Part shown: positions 44,763-54,796 of the stretch, one piece after another
Position numbering within the stretch: position 1 is the first letter of the stretch
Layout: each line of letters starts with the position of its first letter
Assembly (NCBI GenBank): GCA_937989585.1
Contig: CALKRW010000006.1
Coordinates: 24,980-88,979, forward strand
Direction: 5' to 3'
Length of the DNA: 64,000 nt
From: an uncultured Porphyromonadaceae bacterium
Lineage (GTDB): Bacteria; Bacteroidota; Bacteroidia; Bacteroidales; Muribaculaceae
Made by a program: the position numbers and the translations under genes
Notes under the pieces: generated by a model
Seen by the model: only the letters and a program-made list of their open reading frames with translations
Database searches by the model: none
Told to the model about the DNA's origin: nothing

Positions 44763-44924
44763 ACTTTCCGGAACCGATTTCTTCCACGTGCGGTCAGTTA
44801 GCCGCGGGGAAAATAATGACCTTGAATCATGATCATGCGTCCGCAAGGGCGGATTATCTGCCTTTAAAAAAAATTTCCACTTACCTTAAAGATTGCCATA
44901 CACTTTTTAAATTCATCAGCATTA

Positions 44925-47900
44925 ATGAAGAAAACGATTATCGCCGCCGTCATTGCCTCGGCAATCGGTCTGGCGGGTTTCACAGCAACGGCCCAGACTC
45001 CCGAACCGAAACGCGAGTTCCGTTCGACCTGGGTGGCAGGCATGGGTATCGACTGGCCGAAAAACACAACCAGTGAGGCAAAGGCCAAGCAGCAGCTCAT
45101 CACCTATCTCGACAATTTCCAGCGTCAGAATTTCACCGGAGTCTGCATCCATGTGCGTCCGCGTGCCGACGCCTACTATAAATCCTCCTACGAGCCGTGG
45201 TCGGCCGACATCTCGGGACGACGCGGCAAGGATCCCGGCTGGGACCCTCTGGCATTCGCCATCGAGGAGTGCCACAAGCGTGGCCTGGAGTGTTACGCAT
45301 GGGTAAACCCCTACCGTGTGAACGCCAACGGCCATGACTATGCCACCGACTCGCGCTTCACCACACCCCAGGACAAGGAGTGGGCCGAGAAAGGCTGGCT
45401 CATCAAGTCGGGCAACTGGACATCGTTCAACCCCGGCCTTCCGGAGGCACGTGAGCACTGCCTCAACGTCATAAAGGAAATCTACACCAACTATGCCATC
45501 GACGGCATGCTCTTCGACGACTACTTCTATCCCGGCGACGGAATGGCCGATGACAGCAGCGCCCCCGACTATGAACTCTGGCAGAATTCCGGGACAGAAC
45601 TGTCGCTCCCAGACTGGCGCCGCAAGAATACTGATACGTTCGTTCAGACATTATACGACGATATACAGGCCACTCGCCCCGACATGCGATTCGGCATAGG
45701 TCCTGCCGGTGTCGCCTACAAGTCGGCATCGAAGTACGGACTGCCCAAGCCCACCTCCGGCTCCGACTGGCAGTACGACAAAATCTACGCCGACCCTCTG
45801 GCATGGCTGGCCGACGGTTCGATCGACTTCATATCGCCTCAGATATACTGGGCCCGGTCCAACAGCGTAGCACGCTATGACGTGCTGTGCGAGTGGTGGT
45901 CGATGGTCGCCGACCACTTCAACCGTCACAACTATGTCTCAGCCGCCGCATACAAGGTAGAGACCGACGAGTTCTCCAAAGGAGACAAGAAGACCGGCTG
46001 GGCTGAAATCGGCGCCCAGGTAGACCTGACGCGCACGGACACGCGCAACAATGCTCCAGGCATGATATATTACAACACTAACTCGATGAACGGTCCGGGC
46101 CTTACGGGCCTAGGCGATTATCTCGGCGAGAACAAGTACACCCACAAGACCCTCGTGCCGAAGGTCGACTGGAAGGAGCATCCCGTCTATGAGGCAGTCA
46201 CGAACCTGAATTTCGACGGCACCGAACTGACATGGACACCGGTCAAGGGCGCTTCCGAGAAGAGCATTATCCGTTACAGCGTCTATGCCGTACCCATGAC
46301 GCATGACAACGAGAGCGCACGCGCCAAGGACGGCGACGGCATCGACGGCGCCTATCTTGCCGGCGTATCGTACTCGCCCTCGTTCACTGTTCCGGCCGAC
46401 AAGCGTGCCGACCACTGGTTTGCCGTGTGTGTCTACGACGGCTTCGGCTACGAATCTCAGCCCGCGGTGTGCAGTTACAGCAACGAACGCGCCGACGCGC
46501 CGACACTGACAAGCCCCGCCGACGGTGTCACCGCCGCCTGGGACCAGACTTTCACGTGGACGGCGGTCGAAGGCGCGAGTTATAACTTCCAGATAGCCCG
46601 GGATGCCGCTTTTGACAAAATCGAGGTGATGCAGCGTGGCCTGGGCGAGACCACCATTACGGTAGACCTGGAGAATTTCGAACCCGGCACCACGCTTTAC
46701 TGGCGTGCCGTGGCAAATGTCAGCGGCAAACTCTCCGGCTATTCCGATGCCCGCAGCATTATCGTTCCCCAGCCCGTACCCGCCCAGAAGGCCGTGCTCA
46801 GGACTCCTGCCGACGCATCGGACAACACTAGCGCAAAGATTAATTTCACATGGGACAAAATCACTGACCGTTATGTCAAGTCCCTGCGTTTCGAACTGAT
46901 AGCCGACGGAGGTACATTCGAGTCGCCGCTGATAGCCCGTGATCTCGCCACGGACGCGACCTCGACAGAAATAGAGAGCATCGCTCTTGCCAATGGCAAA
47001 TACTCGTGGCGCGTTGTCACCGACGGCATCCGCGTGTCGCGCACGGAGTCAGACGTATGGTCGTTCACTGTCTCGCCCGCACCCCTTGGCACATACGAGC
47101 CCGGCTATACCGTCAGGAAAGATGCCGCCGCATACCCACTTCCCGACCAACTAACGTTCGAGAGCCTGTGGCACCGCTCGGCACACCAGCCTTTCGGCAA
47201 CATGACCTTCGACGATGGCAGCAACGGCTCGTTCAACCGCGGCATGGTCGCGACCGAGAGATTCGTGTTCGTAAGCGGCCGTTCGGCGGCAAGTTCCTCG
47301 GCAGACATATATCTCGACCAGTATGACGCCCTCACCGGCGAGCATCTGCGCCGCATCAGCCTCGGTGAGGAAGGCAAGGTGCGCTATCTGCCCTGCAACG
47401 ATGTCCTACGTGACTCAAGGGGCAATATCCTTATAGCCAACCTGAGTCTCGACATTGCCACAACCCCCGTAATTCTGCACAAGGTGAATCTGCTCGACGG
47501 CTCGCTGACACAGGTAGCCTCGCTGACTGCGGGCAGCCTCGAAGGCGTCCGCATCGACCATGTCGGCGTGCAGGGTGATGTGGACTCCGGCTCGTTCAAG
47601 GTATGGGCGGCCACATCAAACAACAACAAACTCGTCCAGTGGGTAGTGTCTTCTCCGTCAACCGCAACGTCGACTGTGCGCAACATCAGCAAGTTCTATC
47701 CCTCGAGCGCCGACAACTTCGGCATTGCGCCCCGCGTGGTTCCCGAAGGCGGCAACAACGCCGTGTTCGTTGACGGCGGCTCGACGGCATGGACACTCTA
47801 TACATGGGGCCGCACGGCCGCCATGGCCGGATCGTTCGACAAGGCCCCGGCCTGCGCTCCGGCAGACCCCGCCGACAATGGCGGAGCATGGTTCACCATG

Positions 47901-48374
47901 GGCGAGAAATCCTATCATGTCTATACCACCGCCTCGTCGCAGAGCGGCTCTCGCTTCGCTCTGGTCTCGGCGGAGAAACGTGACTTCAGCGACATGAGCG
48001 CACTGTGTGTCTTCCCCGAAGGCACGCTCGGAAACGTTGTCTCGTCAACCTGCTCGTCACCTGTCGACGCGGTAGTTGTGTCTCCGTCGATGACACGTGT
48101 ATATGTATACAGTCCCGGCAACGGTCTCGGCGCCTATGTCCTGAATGATGCGTCCGCCTCGGTCGGCGGCATCGGCGCTGATGGCGAGGGCCTGTCTTAT
48201 ACTGTCATCGGTCTTGAGGTGGTGCTGAACGGCGAAGCCGAGAAGGTTGAGGTCTACAATGCGGGCGGCGTCCTCATCGACAGCCTCAGCGGAGTAAGCA
48301 GCGTGCGTCTTCCCGCCGCGGGCCTGTACATTCTCCGCGCCGACGGCCTCACGGCCAAAGTCCTCGTCCGCTGA
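44925..48374 (+). CDS. GHL10-family secreted glycosidase-like protein with T9SS-type tail
   Basis: A 1149-residue exported protein. After a signal peptide (MKKTIIAAVIASAIGLAGFTATAQ) residues ~30-400 form a GHL10 (glycosyl-hydrolase-like 10) barrel: EFRSTWVAGMGIDWP, GVCIHVRPRADAYY, YAWVNPYRVNA, DGMLFDDYFYPG, IDFISPQIYW. Two or more Fn3-like domains follow (~420-710), then a propeller-like region. The last ~60 residues (KVEVYNAGGVLIDSLSG, LPAAGLYILRADG) match a type IX secretion sorting domain. It probably acts on a polysaccharide or peptidoglycan at the surface; the substrate is unknown. Confidence 0.82.
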   Translation: MKKTIIAAVIASAIGLAGFTATAQTPEPKREFRSTWVAGMGIDWPKNTTSEAKAKQQLITYLDNFQRQNFTGVCIHVRPRADAYYKSSYEPWSADISGRRGKDPGWDPLAFAIEECHKRGLECYAWVNPYRVNANGHDYATDSRFTTPQDKEWAEKGWLIKSGNWTSFNPGLPEAREHCLNVIKEIYTNYAIDGMLFDDYFYPGDGMADDSSAPDYELWQNSGTELSLPDWRRKNTDTFVQTLYDDIQATRPDMRFGIGPAGVAYKSASKYGLPKPTSGSDWQYDKIYADPLAWLADGSIDFISPQIYWARSNSVARYDVLCEWWSMVADHFNRHNYVSAAAYKVETDEFSKGDKKTGWAEIGAQVDLTRTDTRNNAPGMIYYNTNSMNGPGLTGLGDYLGENKYTHKTLVPKVDWKEHPVYEAVTNLNFDGTELTWTPVKGASEKSIIRYSVYAVPMTHDNESARAKDGDGIDGAYLAGVSYSPSFTVPADKRADHWFAVCVYDGFGYESQPAVCSYSNERADAPTLTSPADGVTAAWDQTFTWTAVEGASYNFQIARDAAFDKIEVMQRGLGETTITVDLENFEPGTTLYWRAVANVSGKLSGYSDARSIIVPQPVPAQKAVLRTPADASDNTSAKINFTWDKITDRYVKSLRFELIADGGTFESPLIARDLATDATSTEIESIALANGKYSWRVVTDGIRVSRTESDVWSFTVSPAPLGTYEPGYTVRKDAAAYPLPDQLTFESLWHRSAHQPFGNMTFDDGSNGSFNRGMVATERFVFVSGRSAASSSADIYLDQYDALTGEHLRRISLGEEGKVRYLPCNDVLRDSRGNILIANLSLDIATTPVILHKVNLLDGSLTQVASLTAGSLEGVRIDHVGVQGDVDSGSFKVWAATSNNNKLVQWVVSSPSTATSTVRNISKFYPSSADNFGIAPRVVPEGGNNAVFVDGGSTAWTLYTWGRTAAMAGSFDKAPACAPADPADNGGAWFTMGEKSYHVYTTASSQSGSRFALVSAEKRDFSDMSALCVFPEGTLGNVVSSTCSSPVDAVVVSPSMTRVYVYSPGNGLGAYVLNDASASVGGIGADGEGLSYTVIGLEVVLNGEAEKVEVYNAGGVLIDSLSGVSSVRLPAAGLYILRADGLTAKVLVR

Positions 48375-48396
48375 CAATATCTAAACCAATAAACCG

Positions 48397-48435
48397 ACGG
48401 GCCGGCACTGCGCAGCAGCGTATGCCGACCCGTCT
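48397..48435 (+). other. GC-rich hairpin between the GHL10 and antiporter genes
   Basis: GACGGGCCGGCA pairs with TGCCGACCCGTC (one mismatch) around a GC-rich loop. No T run follows, so it is either a weak terminator or a stability element. Confidence 0.55.
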
Positions 48436-48471
48436 GATATAAATCCCTCTCTCCTGACCTGTCTGAGAAAT

Positions 48472-49782
48472 ATGGAAAAAACAACGGAAACCACCGCCGA
48501 GCGTATCCCCGCCGCAAGGGGATTGCTGGCCCTGTCGCCCATGATTGTATTCCTGCTGCTGTATGTGGCAGTCTCCGTGGTGCTGGACGACTTCTACAAA
48601 ATGCCGATCTCGGTGGCGCTTGTAGCGGCGTCGATGTGGGCTGTGCTCATCTATCGCGGACGTCCGCTGACAGAGCGTATCGAGACATTCTCCCGGGCCG
48701 CCGGCCACAGCAACATCCTGTACATGATATGGGTGTTCGTGCTTGCAGGTGCCTTCGCGTCTCTGGCAAGGGAAACCGGCGCCATCGATGCCACGGTGAA
48801 TCTGGCGCTGAGCGTATTCCCTCCGGTAATGATAGTGCCGGCGCTGTTTCTGGCATCATGCTTCATATCGCTGGCGGTAGGTACGTCCGTCGGAACGGTT
48901 GTCGCGCTGGCTCCGCTGGCAAGGCAGATGGCGGTGATGTCCGACGCGAGCGTGCCGTTCTATGTGGCCGCAGTGCTCGGAGGCGCGTTTTTCGGCGACA
49001 ACCTTTCGTTTATCTCTGACACGACGATTGCCGCGACACGCTCGCAGGGCTGCAATATGGCTGACAAGTTCAGGACCAACCTGTGGATAGCCGTGCCTGC
49101 GGCGGTCGTCACTCTCATACTGTATGTCATCATGGGTCAGGGGAGTGCCGAAGCCACAGTCACGCAGGAAAGCAAGCCCTGGCTCGTGGCTCCTTATATA
49201 GTGGTCATAGTCACGGCGGTGATGGGGATAAACGTCACTGTGGTGCTGACGCTTGGCATATTGAGTTCGATGCTGCTGGGCTATGCCGGAGGATTCAGCC
49301 TTATAGACATGGCACAGCACTGCGGGAGAGGCATCATAGGCATGGGCGACCTGATAGTGATCACGCTCCTGGCATCGGGAATGCTTGGCATCATAAAGGC
49401 CGGAGGTGGCATTCAGTATCTGCTTCAGGGGCTCACGTCCTGTGTCTCGGGTAAGCGGGGGGGACAGGCGGTTATAGCGCTGCTTGTGGGAGTGGTGAAT
49501 CTCTGTACGGCAAACAATACCGTTGCCATCATCACTGTTGGCGGCATCTCGCGTGACATCTCGCGGCGTTACGGCATAGACCCGCGCAAGAGCGCGTCAT
49601 TGCTTGACTCGGCCTCGTGCGTCGTGCAGTGCCTGATTCCGTACGGCGCGCAGACACTGCTTGGAGCGTCGCTTGCCGGCATCTCGCCGGCGGCCCCGTT
49701 CCCCTACCTGTATTATCCCTGGGTACTGGGTGCAATGATAATCCTGTCCATAGTCTTCCTGTTGCCCCGGCGTCTGAACTGA
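48472..49782 (+). CDS. NhaC-family Na+/H+ antiporter
   Basis: A 436-residue inner-membrane transporter with about eleven hydrophobic segments. The NhaC signature GAFFGDNLSFISDTTIAATRSQGC is clear (given in parts), as are NTVAIITVGGISRDIS and LDSASCVVQCLIPYGAQ. Such proteins exchange Na+ for H+ or in some cases organic acids. It lies alone between the GHL10 gene and the convergent upp gene. Confidence 0.9.
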   Translation: MEKTTETTAERIPAARGLLALSPMIVFLLLYVAVSVVLDDFYKMPISVALVAASMWAVLIYRGRPLTERIETFSRAAGHSNILYMIWVFVLAGAFASLARETGAIDATVNLALSVFPPVMIVPALFLASCFISLAVGTSVGTVVALAPLARQMAVMSDASVPFYVAAVLGGAFFGDNLSFISDTTIAATRSQGCNMADKFRTNLWIAVPAAVVTLILYVIMGQGSAEATVTQESKPWLVAPYIVVIVTAVMGINVTVVLTLGILSSMLLGYAGGFSLIDMAQHCGRGIIGMGDLIVITLLASGMLGIIKAGGGIQYLLQGLTSCVSGKRGGQAVIALLVGVVNLCTANNTVAIITVGGISRDISRRYGIDPRKSASLLDSASCVVQCLIPYGAQTLLGASLAGISPAAPFPYLYYPWVLGAMIILSIVFLLPRRLN

Positions 49783-49831
49783 CAGCGGGGCCCGAGACTG
49801 TGGAAAATAAAGGCCAAGAAGAAAAGTGGTA

Positions 49832-50485
49832 TCAGTCCTTGGTGCCGTATGCAAGGTCGCCGGCGTCGCCGAGTCCGGGAACTATGTAGGAGTGGGAGTT
49901 GATCTCGGCGTCAATCGCACCAACCCACAGAGTGGTCGTCTCGGCGGGGAAGGTCTTGGCAATGTAGTCGACGGCCTTCTGTGAAGCGATGACCGATGCG
50001 ACGTGAACATGCGCGGGGGTACCCTTTGTCAGAAGGGCGCGGTAACTCAGTTCCATCGAGGCTCCGGTGGCGAGCATCGGATCGCACAGAATCAGGGTCT
50101 TGCCGTCGAGACGTGGCGAGGCGAGATATTCGATGCAGACGTCGAAGTTTTCTTTCTCCTTGTATTTCCGGTATGCCGAGACAAAAGCATTCTCGGCATG
50201 GTCGAAATAGTCCAGAAAACCCTGGTGGAACGGAAGTCCGGCACGGAAAATAGTGCCGAGCACCACAGGCTCGGCGATAACCTTGCACTGTGCGGGGGCA
50301 AGCGGTGTCTCGACTTCGACTGTCTTGTATTTCAGAGTCTTGGAAATCTCATAAGCCATGATCTCGCCCACGCGGCGAAGGTTGTGGCGGAAGCGCAGAG
50401 GGTCGGTGTGTGTCTTGACGTCGCGCATTTCGGTCAGGTACTGGCTTACGAGAGAAGGTGTTTCGGCAAAATTTATGGTTTTCAT
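49832..50485 (-). CDS. upp: Uracil phosphoribosyltransferase
   Basis: A 217-residue salvage enzyme that makes UMP from uracil and PRPP. The start MKTINFAETPSLV at 50485 is preferred: the longer frame contains a promoter box. The PRPP loop LILCDPMLATGASM, the N-terminal RHNLRRVGEIMAYE and the C-terminal uracil-binding YIVPGLGDAGDLAYGT are intact. Monocistronic by appearance. Confidence 0.95.
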   Translation of the reverse strand: MKTINFAETPSLVSQYLTEMRDVKTHTDPLRFRHNLRRVGEIMAYEISKTLKYKTVEVETPLAPAQCKVIAEPVVLGTIFRAGLPFHQGFLDYFDHAENAFVSAYRKYKEKENFDVCIEYLASPRLDGKTLILCDPMLATGASMELSYRALLTKGTPAHVHVASVIASQKAVDYIAKTFPAETTTLWVGAIDAEINSHSYIVPGLGDAGDLAYGTKD

Positions 50486-50542
50486 GATGTCATGTGTTTT
50501 GTTTCTTTTTCGTATTTGCGGGGTTGTATCCGTCTGTGAACA

Positions 50543-50550
50543 CAAAGTTA
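50543..50550 (-). promoter_or_regulatory. Promoter -7 box of upp
   Basis: Minus-strand TAACTTTG about 60 nt before the ATG. The nearest TTTG is 23 nt further out, slightly too far. Confidence 0.6.
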
Positions 50551-50624
50551 GCGATTCGAGGTGAAAAGTCATCCAAAAACCTGCAAAAAAATGTATAAAA
50601 GACCGGGCGGGAAGAAAAAAGTCG

Positions 50625-50632
50625 TATATTTG
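50625..50632 (+). promoter_or_regulatory. Promoter -7 box of the FKBP lipoprotein gene
   Basis: TATATTTG about 60 nt before the ATG at 50694. The -33 element is not clear. Confidence 0.6.
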
Positions 50633-50693
50633 CACACCCGTAATAAACGGTATATCCAGGTGTACACAATCAAATTAAAATCAAAATAAGATC

Positions 50694-51620
50694 ATGAAGA
50701 AAACAAGTTTGACTTCGGTGGCCATAGCCTTTGTGGCCATGGGTCTTGGTGCCTGCGGTCACGGCGACGGTACTGCCGAGACGGACACAACAGTATCGTC
50801 GGCAACCGTCGATTCGATAACTGCAACCTATGGCGAGTTCATGGGCGCATATTTCAACCAGGCTATGGCCAACAGCGAGAAGTATGATGACATCACTGTC
50901 GACAAGAAGGAATTCCTGAAGGGACTGCGCATGTCGCTGTCGCAGGAACACAGCCTCGACTTCATTGCCGGCGTCAACGCAGGCCTGCAGATCAGCGAGG
51001 ACCTGAGAAAATATAAGGAGAACGGCATCGAACTCAAGCGCAGCGAGATAATCCGCCTGATCGACCTTGCCGTGCTTGGCGACAGTGTCAGCGAGGCCAA
51101 GATCGACAGTCTGCAGCGCCGACTGTTCACGTTCCAGGAGAAACTCAACGAGAAAGTCCGTACCCGCGATGAGAATGCCGCCGCACGCTCGCCCCAGGGC
51201 ATAGGCAATGACAATGCCGGCAAGCGTTTCGCACGCGATTTCCAGGCCTCGCATTCGGGCGTTCGTCCAACCGAGTCGGGCCTCCTGCCGTACATAGAGA
51301 ATCCCGGTGGCGCGCGTCCGGACCTGAGCAAGCCTCTGCTTGTGAATATCCATCTCAGGCATGTCGACGGCACGCCCATCCTCGGTCAGGACAACGCCAT
51401 CATAAATGTCGACGGCCAGCCCGAAGGAATCCGCGAGGCACTCGGCCTTATGGGTACGCAGGGCAAAGGCGCGTTCGTGCTTCCTCCCTCCCTTGCATGG
51501 GGTGCCATGGGCCTTGAGCAGGCCGGCGTAGGCCCCAACGAATGGATTGTGGCTGAAATCGAGTTGTTCGACAATGTCGATCCCGAAAAGATTCCCTACA
51601 GTCAGACCACAGAGCAATAA
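50694..51620 (+). CDS. FKBP-type peptidyl-prolyl isomerase lipoprotein
   Basis: A 308-residue lipoprotein (signal ends LGACGHGDG, Cys21). Residues ~45-165 are the helical dimerisation domain seen in FkpA/Mip-like isomerases (QEHSLDFIAGVNAGLQISEDLRKY). The last ~120 hold the FKBP-like fold (ESGLLPYIENPGGA, GTPILGQDN, IREALGLMGTQGKGAFVLPPSLAWG, VAEIELFD). Likely a folding helper for outer-membrane or surface proteins. Several active-site aromatics of the classic FKBP are not obvious, so activity may be reduced. Confidence 0.82.
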   Translation: MKKTSLTSVAIAFVAMGLGACGHGDGTAETDTTVSSATVDSITATYGEFMGAYFNQAMANSEKYDDITVDKKEFLKGLRMSLSQEHSLDFIAGVNAGLQISEDLRKYKENGIELKRSEIIRLIDLAVLGDSVSEAKIDSLQRRLFTFQEKLNEKVRTRDENAAARSPQGIGNDNAGKRFARDFQASHSGVRPTESGLLPYIENPGGARPDLSKPLLVNIHLRHVDGTPILGQDNAIINVDGQPEGIREALGLMGTQGKGAFVLPPSLAWGAMGLEQAGVGPNEWIVAEIELFDNVDPEKIPYSQTTEQ

Positions 51621-51644
51621 AAACGGCATAAAACCAAAGCACAA

Positions 51645-51698
51645 CGGCATCCCCGCGCCCCGGAAAATCCCGGTGCGACGAGGGATGCCGCGGTTTTG
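51645..51698 (+). terminator. Terminator after the FKBP gene
   Basis: A 9-bp perfect stem (51645-51653 with 51682-51690), a long GC-rich loop and a T-rich tail, 25 nt after the stop. Confidence 0.85.
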
Positions 51699-51841
51699 TT
51701 AAGTTAACCCGGCGGGATAATGTTAAAAAACGGGCAATATCCTCTAAAGTCTGAAAAATAGACGGACCCGCATCAACAAATACCATGCAAAGGAGGTTTA
51801 CATAATGATAAATTGTCCTGAATTGATATAAGACCAAAACT

Positions 51842-51872
51842 TTTGGCGTTTTGTGTTTTTTTACTAACTTTG
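51842..51872 (+). promoter_or_regulatory. Promoter of the TonB receptor-nuclease locus
   Basis: TTTG (51842-51845), 19 nt, TAACTTTG (51865-51872). Full consensus match, leaving a ~95-nt leader before the receptor gene. The rest of the 51699-51975 spacer shows nothing else. Confidence 0.85.
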
Positions 51873-51975
51873 AACACTTTTTCCGCATCGCGGAATACCC
51901 TTGTAACCGACATATGACCGCAGACATAAACCACGAAAAACGAAATAATAATTATAACTAACTCTAACCACTCTT

Positions 51976-54732
51976 ATGAGACTAAAACTGTTATTGACCA
52001 TGCTTCTGGCCGCGATAATTCCGGCCGTGGCACAGACTTCGCGTGTTGTCGGAGTTGTGGTGAACGGTTCGACCGGCGCTCCCGTCTCCGGGGCGGCGGT
52101 CTCGTTGCGCAACCAAGGCATTTCGACAAGCACCAACTTCTCGGGTGAATTCACGTTACAGGCCAAGCAGGGTACTGACTACCTGATTGTGACCAACGAT
52201 GACTTCCAGTCCTACGGCATGGACGTGAACATCTCCGGCAAGACCACTGAACTGGGAACCATCCGCCTGACCCTCGATGACCCCGGCACCGAATACTACG
52301 GTGACAGCGAGAGCCTCGTCATGGACGAGACCATGCTTGAGGACGACGAGGGCAACTCGCAGAGCATAGTCGCGCTGACAGGTGCCAACGACAACATCTA
52401 CTACAATACGGCGTCCTATAACTTCGGACCCATGTATTTCCGCTATCGTGGCTATCAGAACGAGTATCAGACAATCTATCTCAACGGTGTCAACATGAAC
52501 GACCCCATCAGAGGCCGTTTCAACTTCTCCACACTCATGGGCCTGACCTCGCGAGCCTTCCGCAACCGCACGACAACCGTAGGCATGGATGCCTCGTCGT
52601 ACGGCTTCGGCAATATCGGCGGCTCGACCATGTACAATACCATCACCGACACCTATGCACCCGGTTTCAACGGCTCGCTGGCGTATACCAACTCCAACTA
52701 CTACCTGCGAGCCATGGCCTCGTACGCCTCGGGCGTAAACGAGCACGGCTGGGCCTACACCATAGCCGGCATAGGCCGTTACTCACACGAGGGCGTGGTC
52801 GAAGGCACATTCTATAACTCGGGAGGCCTCTTCCTCTCGCTTGAGAAAGTCCTCGACCAACACAACTCGCTAACCTTCACGGCCTTCGGCGGCCCCACGC
52901 AGCGAGCCAACGCCTCGGCCACATATCAGGAAGTCTATGATCTCGTAGGCTCGAACCTCTATAACCCCAACTGGGGCTGGCAGGACGGCAAGAAACGCTC
53001 CTCGCGAATCGTCGAGACCTTCGACCCGACCATGATGCTGACATGGCTATACAAGGATGCACGCACAACCCTCAACACCACAATGTCGGTACGCTGGGCC
53101 AACTACAGGCAGTCGGCACTGCAGTACTACAAGGCAAACGACCCCAATCCCACCTACTACCGCTACCTTCCGTCGAACTATGCCGACAATTCGGAGGAAT
53201 ATGACTTCTACACAAACCTGTGGAAGAACGATCCCTCGGTACGGCAGATCAACTGGGACGCCCTGTATCAGGTGAACTACCTGAACGACGTCGAGAACGA
53301 GAACCTTCCCGAGGACCAGAAGAAAGGCTCGTCGTACATCATGGAGAACCGTCACTCGAATCTTTTCTCGGCGATGCTGAATTCCTATGTCAACCGCCAG
53401 CTGAACAACAACCTCTCGCTGCAGGGCGGCGTATCGTTCAACTACACCAGGGGCGACTACTACAAGACCATCCGCGACCTGATGGGCGGACAGTTCTGGG
53501 TAGACATCGACCCCTTCTCAGACCGTGACATCACCATCGCTCCGGACAACCTTCAGAACGACCTCGACAACCCCAACCGCCGTGTCCGCAAGGGCGACCG
53601 TTTCGGCTACGACTACAACCTGTACTACATCAACGCCCAGGCATGGCTGCAGAATACCTTCACCTCGGCCCACTGGGATGCCTTCTGGGGCGTAAGCATG
53701 AGTTACACCCAGTTCTGGCGCGACGGACACATGCGTAACGGCCGCGCTCCCCAGAACTCCCTCGGCAAATCGGCCACATCGCGTTTCGACAACGCCATGG
53801 CAAAAGCCGGTGCCACCTATAAACTCAACGGCCGCAACTTCTTCTCGGCACACCTGCAGTACGGCACACGCGCACCTCTGGCCGACCAGGCCTTCATCGC
53901 TCCCCGTGTCAAGAACACACTCGTAGGCGACCTCGAGTCTGAGCGCGACTTCTCGGCAGACCTCTCATACTCGTGGTCCTACCGCCGCTTCCGCGGCAGC
54001 CTTACCGGCTTCTATACGATGATGGACAACGCCACCGAGCGCACTGGCTTCTACGATGACCGCTACTCGACCTACGCCATCTACGCTCTGACCGGCGTCC
54101 GCCGTGTCTACAAGGGCATCGAACTCGGCATGGCATACAAGATCACGCCCTCGATAACCGCGACATTCGCCGGAACATGGGCCAAGTACCAGTACAAGAA
54201 CAATCCCAAGGGCACACGCTCGTTCGAGAATGGCCTGCACCCAGATACCACCCAGACCGTCTACCTTAAGAACTACTATCTCGGCTCGACTCCCCAGACC
54301 GTGTTCAACATCGGCATCGACTACGCCGCTCCCCAGAACTGGTTCTTCAACGTCAACGGTACATGGCAGGGCGACGCATACGTCAACCTCTCCCCCGCAT
54401 ACCACGAGGCTCTGCCCGACCTCTGGCAGAACATCCCCGACTGCACTCCCGAGAAACTCCAGGCAAAGATTGACGAACTCTCCGCCCAGGACAAACTCAA
54501 GAACGCCTTCTCGCTGAACGTCTCGATAGGCAAACTCATCTACATCAACCGCAAGGTGTCGATGAACATCAACCTCAATATCAACAACGTGCTCAACAAC
54601 AAGAACGTATGCACCTACGCCTACCAGCAGGGCCGTCTCGACACCAAGGACTACAACCGCGACAAGTACCCCAACAAATACTCCTACGCCCAGGGTGTCC
54701 GAGTATTCCTCAACGTCGGCGTACGTTTCTAA
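51976..54732 (+). CDS. TonB-dependent outer-membrane receptor
   Basis: A 918-residue receptor. Signal peptide (RLKLLLTMLLAAIIPAVAQ), then a CarboxypepD-regulatory-like domain (~20-95: GVVVNGSTGAPVSGAAVSLRN, SGEFTLQAKQG). A plug-like region follows with YFRYRGYQNEYQTIYLNGVNMND and SYGFGNIGGSTMYN. The rest is a 22-strand-type barrel rich in Tyr/Trp/Asn, ending in VRVFLNVGVRF with terminal Phe. It is not followed by a SusD homologue. The next genes are two large lipoproteins and a secreted nuclease-like enzyme, so the cargo is probably not an ordinary glycan. Confidence 0.93.
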   Translation: MRLKLLLTMLLAAIIPAVAQTSRVVGVVVNGSTGAPVSGAAVSLRNQGISTSTNFSGEFTLQAKQGTDYLIVTNDDFQSYGMDVNISGKTTELGTIRLTLDDPGTEYYGDSESLVMDETMLEDDEGNSQSIVALTGANDNIYYNTASYNFGPMYFRYRGYQNEYQTIYLNGVNMNDPIRGRFNFSTLMGLTSRAFRNRTTTVGMDASSYGFGNIGGSTMYNTITDTYAPGFNGSLAYTNSNYYLRAMASYASGVNEHGWAYTIAGIGRYSHEGVVEGTFYNSGGLFLSLEKVLDQHNSLTFTAFGGPTQRANASATYQEVYDLVGSNLYNPNWGWQDGKKRSSRIVETFDPTMMLTWLYKDARTTLNTTMSVRWANYRQSALQYYKANDPNPTYYRYLPSNYADNSEEYDFYTNLWKNDPSVRQINWDALYQVNYLNDVENENLPEDQKKGSSYIMENRHSNLFSAMLNSYVNRQLNNNLSLQGGVSFNYTRGDYYKTIRDLMGGQFWVDIDPFSDRDITIAPDNLQNDLDNPNRRVRKGDRFGYDYNLYYINAQAWLQNTFTSAHWDAFWGVSMSYTQFWRDGHMRNGRAPQNSLGKSATSRFDNAMAKAGATYKLNGRNFFSAHLQYGTRAPLADQAFIAPRVKNTLVGDLESERDFSADLSYSWSYRRFRGSLTGFYTMMDNATERTGFYDDRYSTYAIYALTGVRRVYKGIELGMAYKITPSITATFAGTWAKYQYKNNPKGTRSFENGLHPDTTQTVYLKNYYLGSTPQTVFNIGIDYAAPQNWFFNVNGTWQGDAYVNLSPAYHEALPDLWQNIPDCTPEKLQAKIDELSAQDKLKNAFSLNVSIGKLIYINRKVSMNINLNINNVLNNKNVCTYAYQQGRLDTKDYNRDKYPNKYSYAQGVRVFLNVGVRF

Positions 54733-54796
54733 GCCCCCAAGGCTCACATCAGCATAAGACACTATCGTTTTCAAACCTAAAACGACATTACGAAAA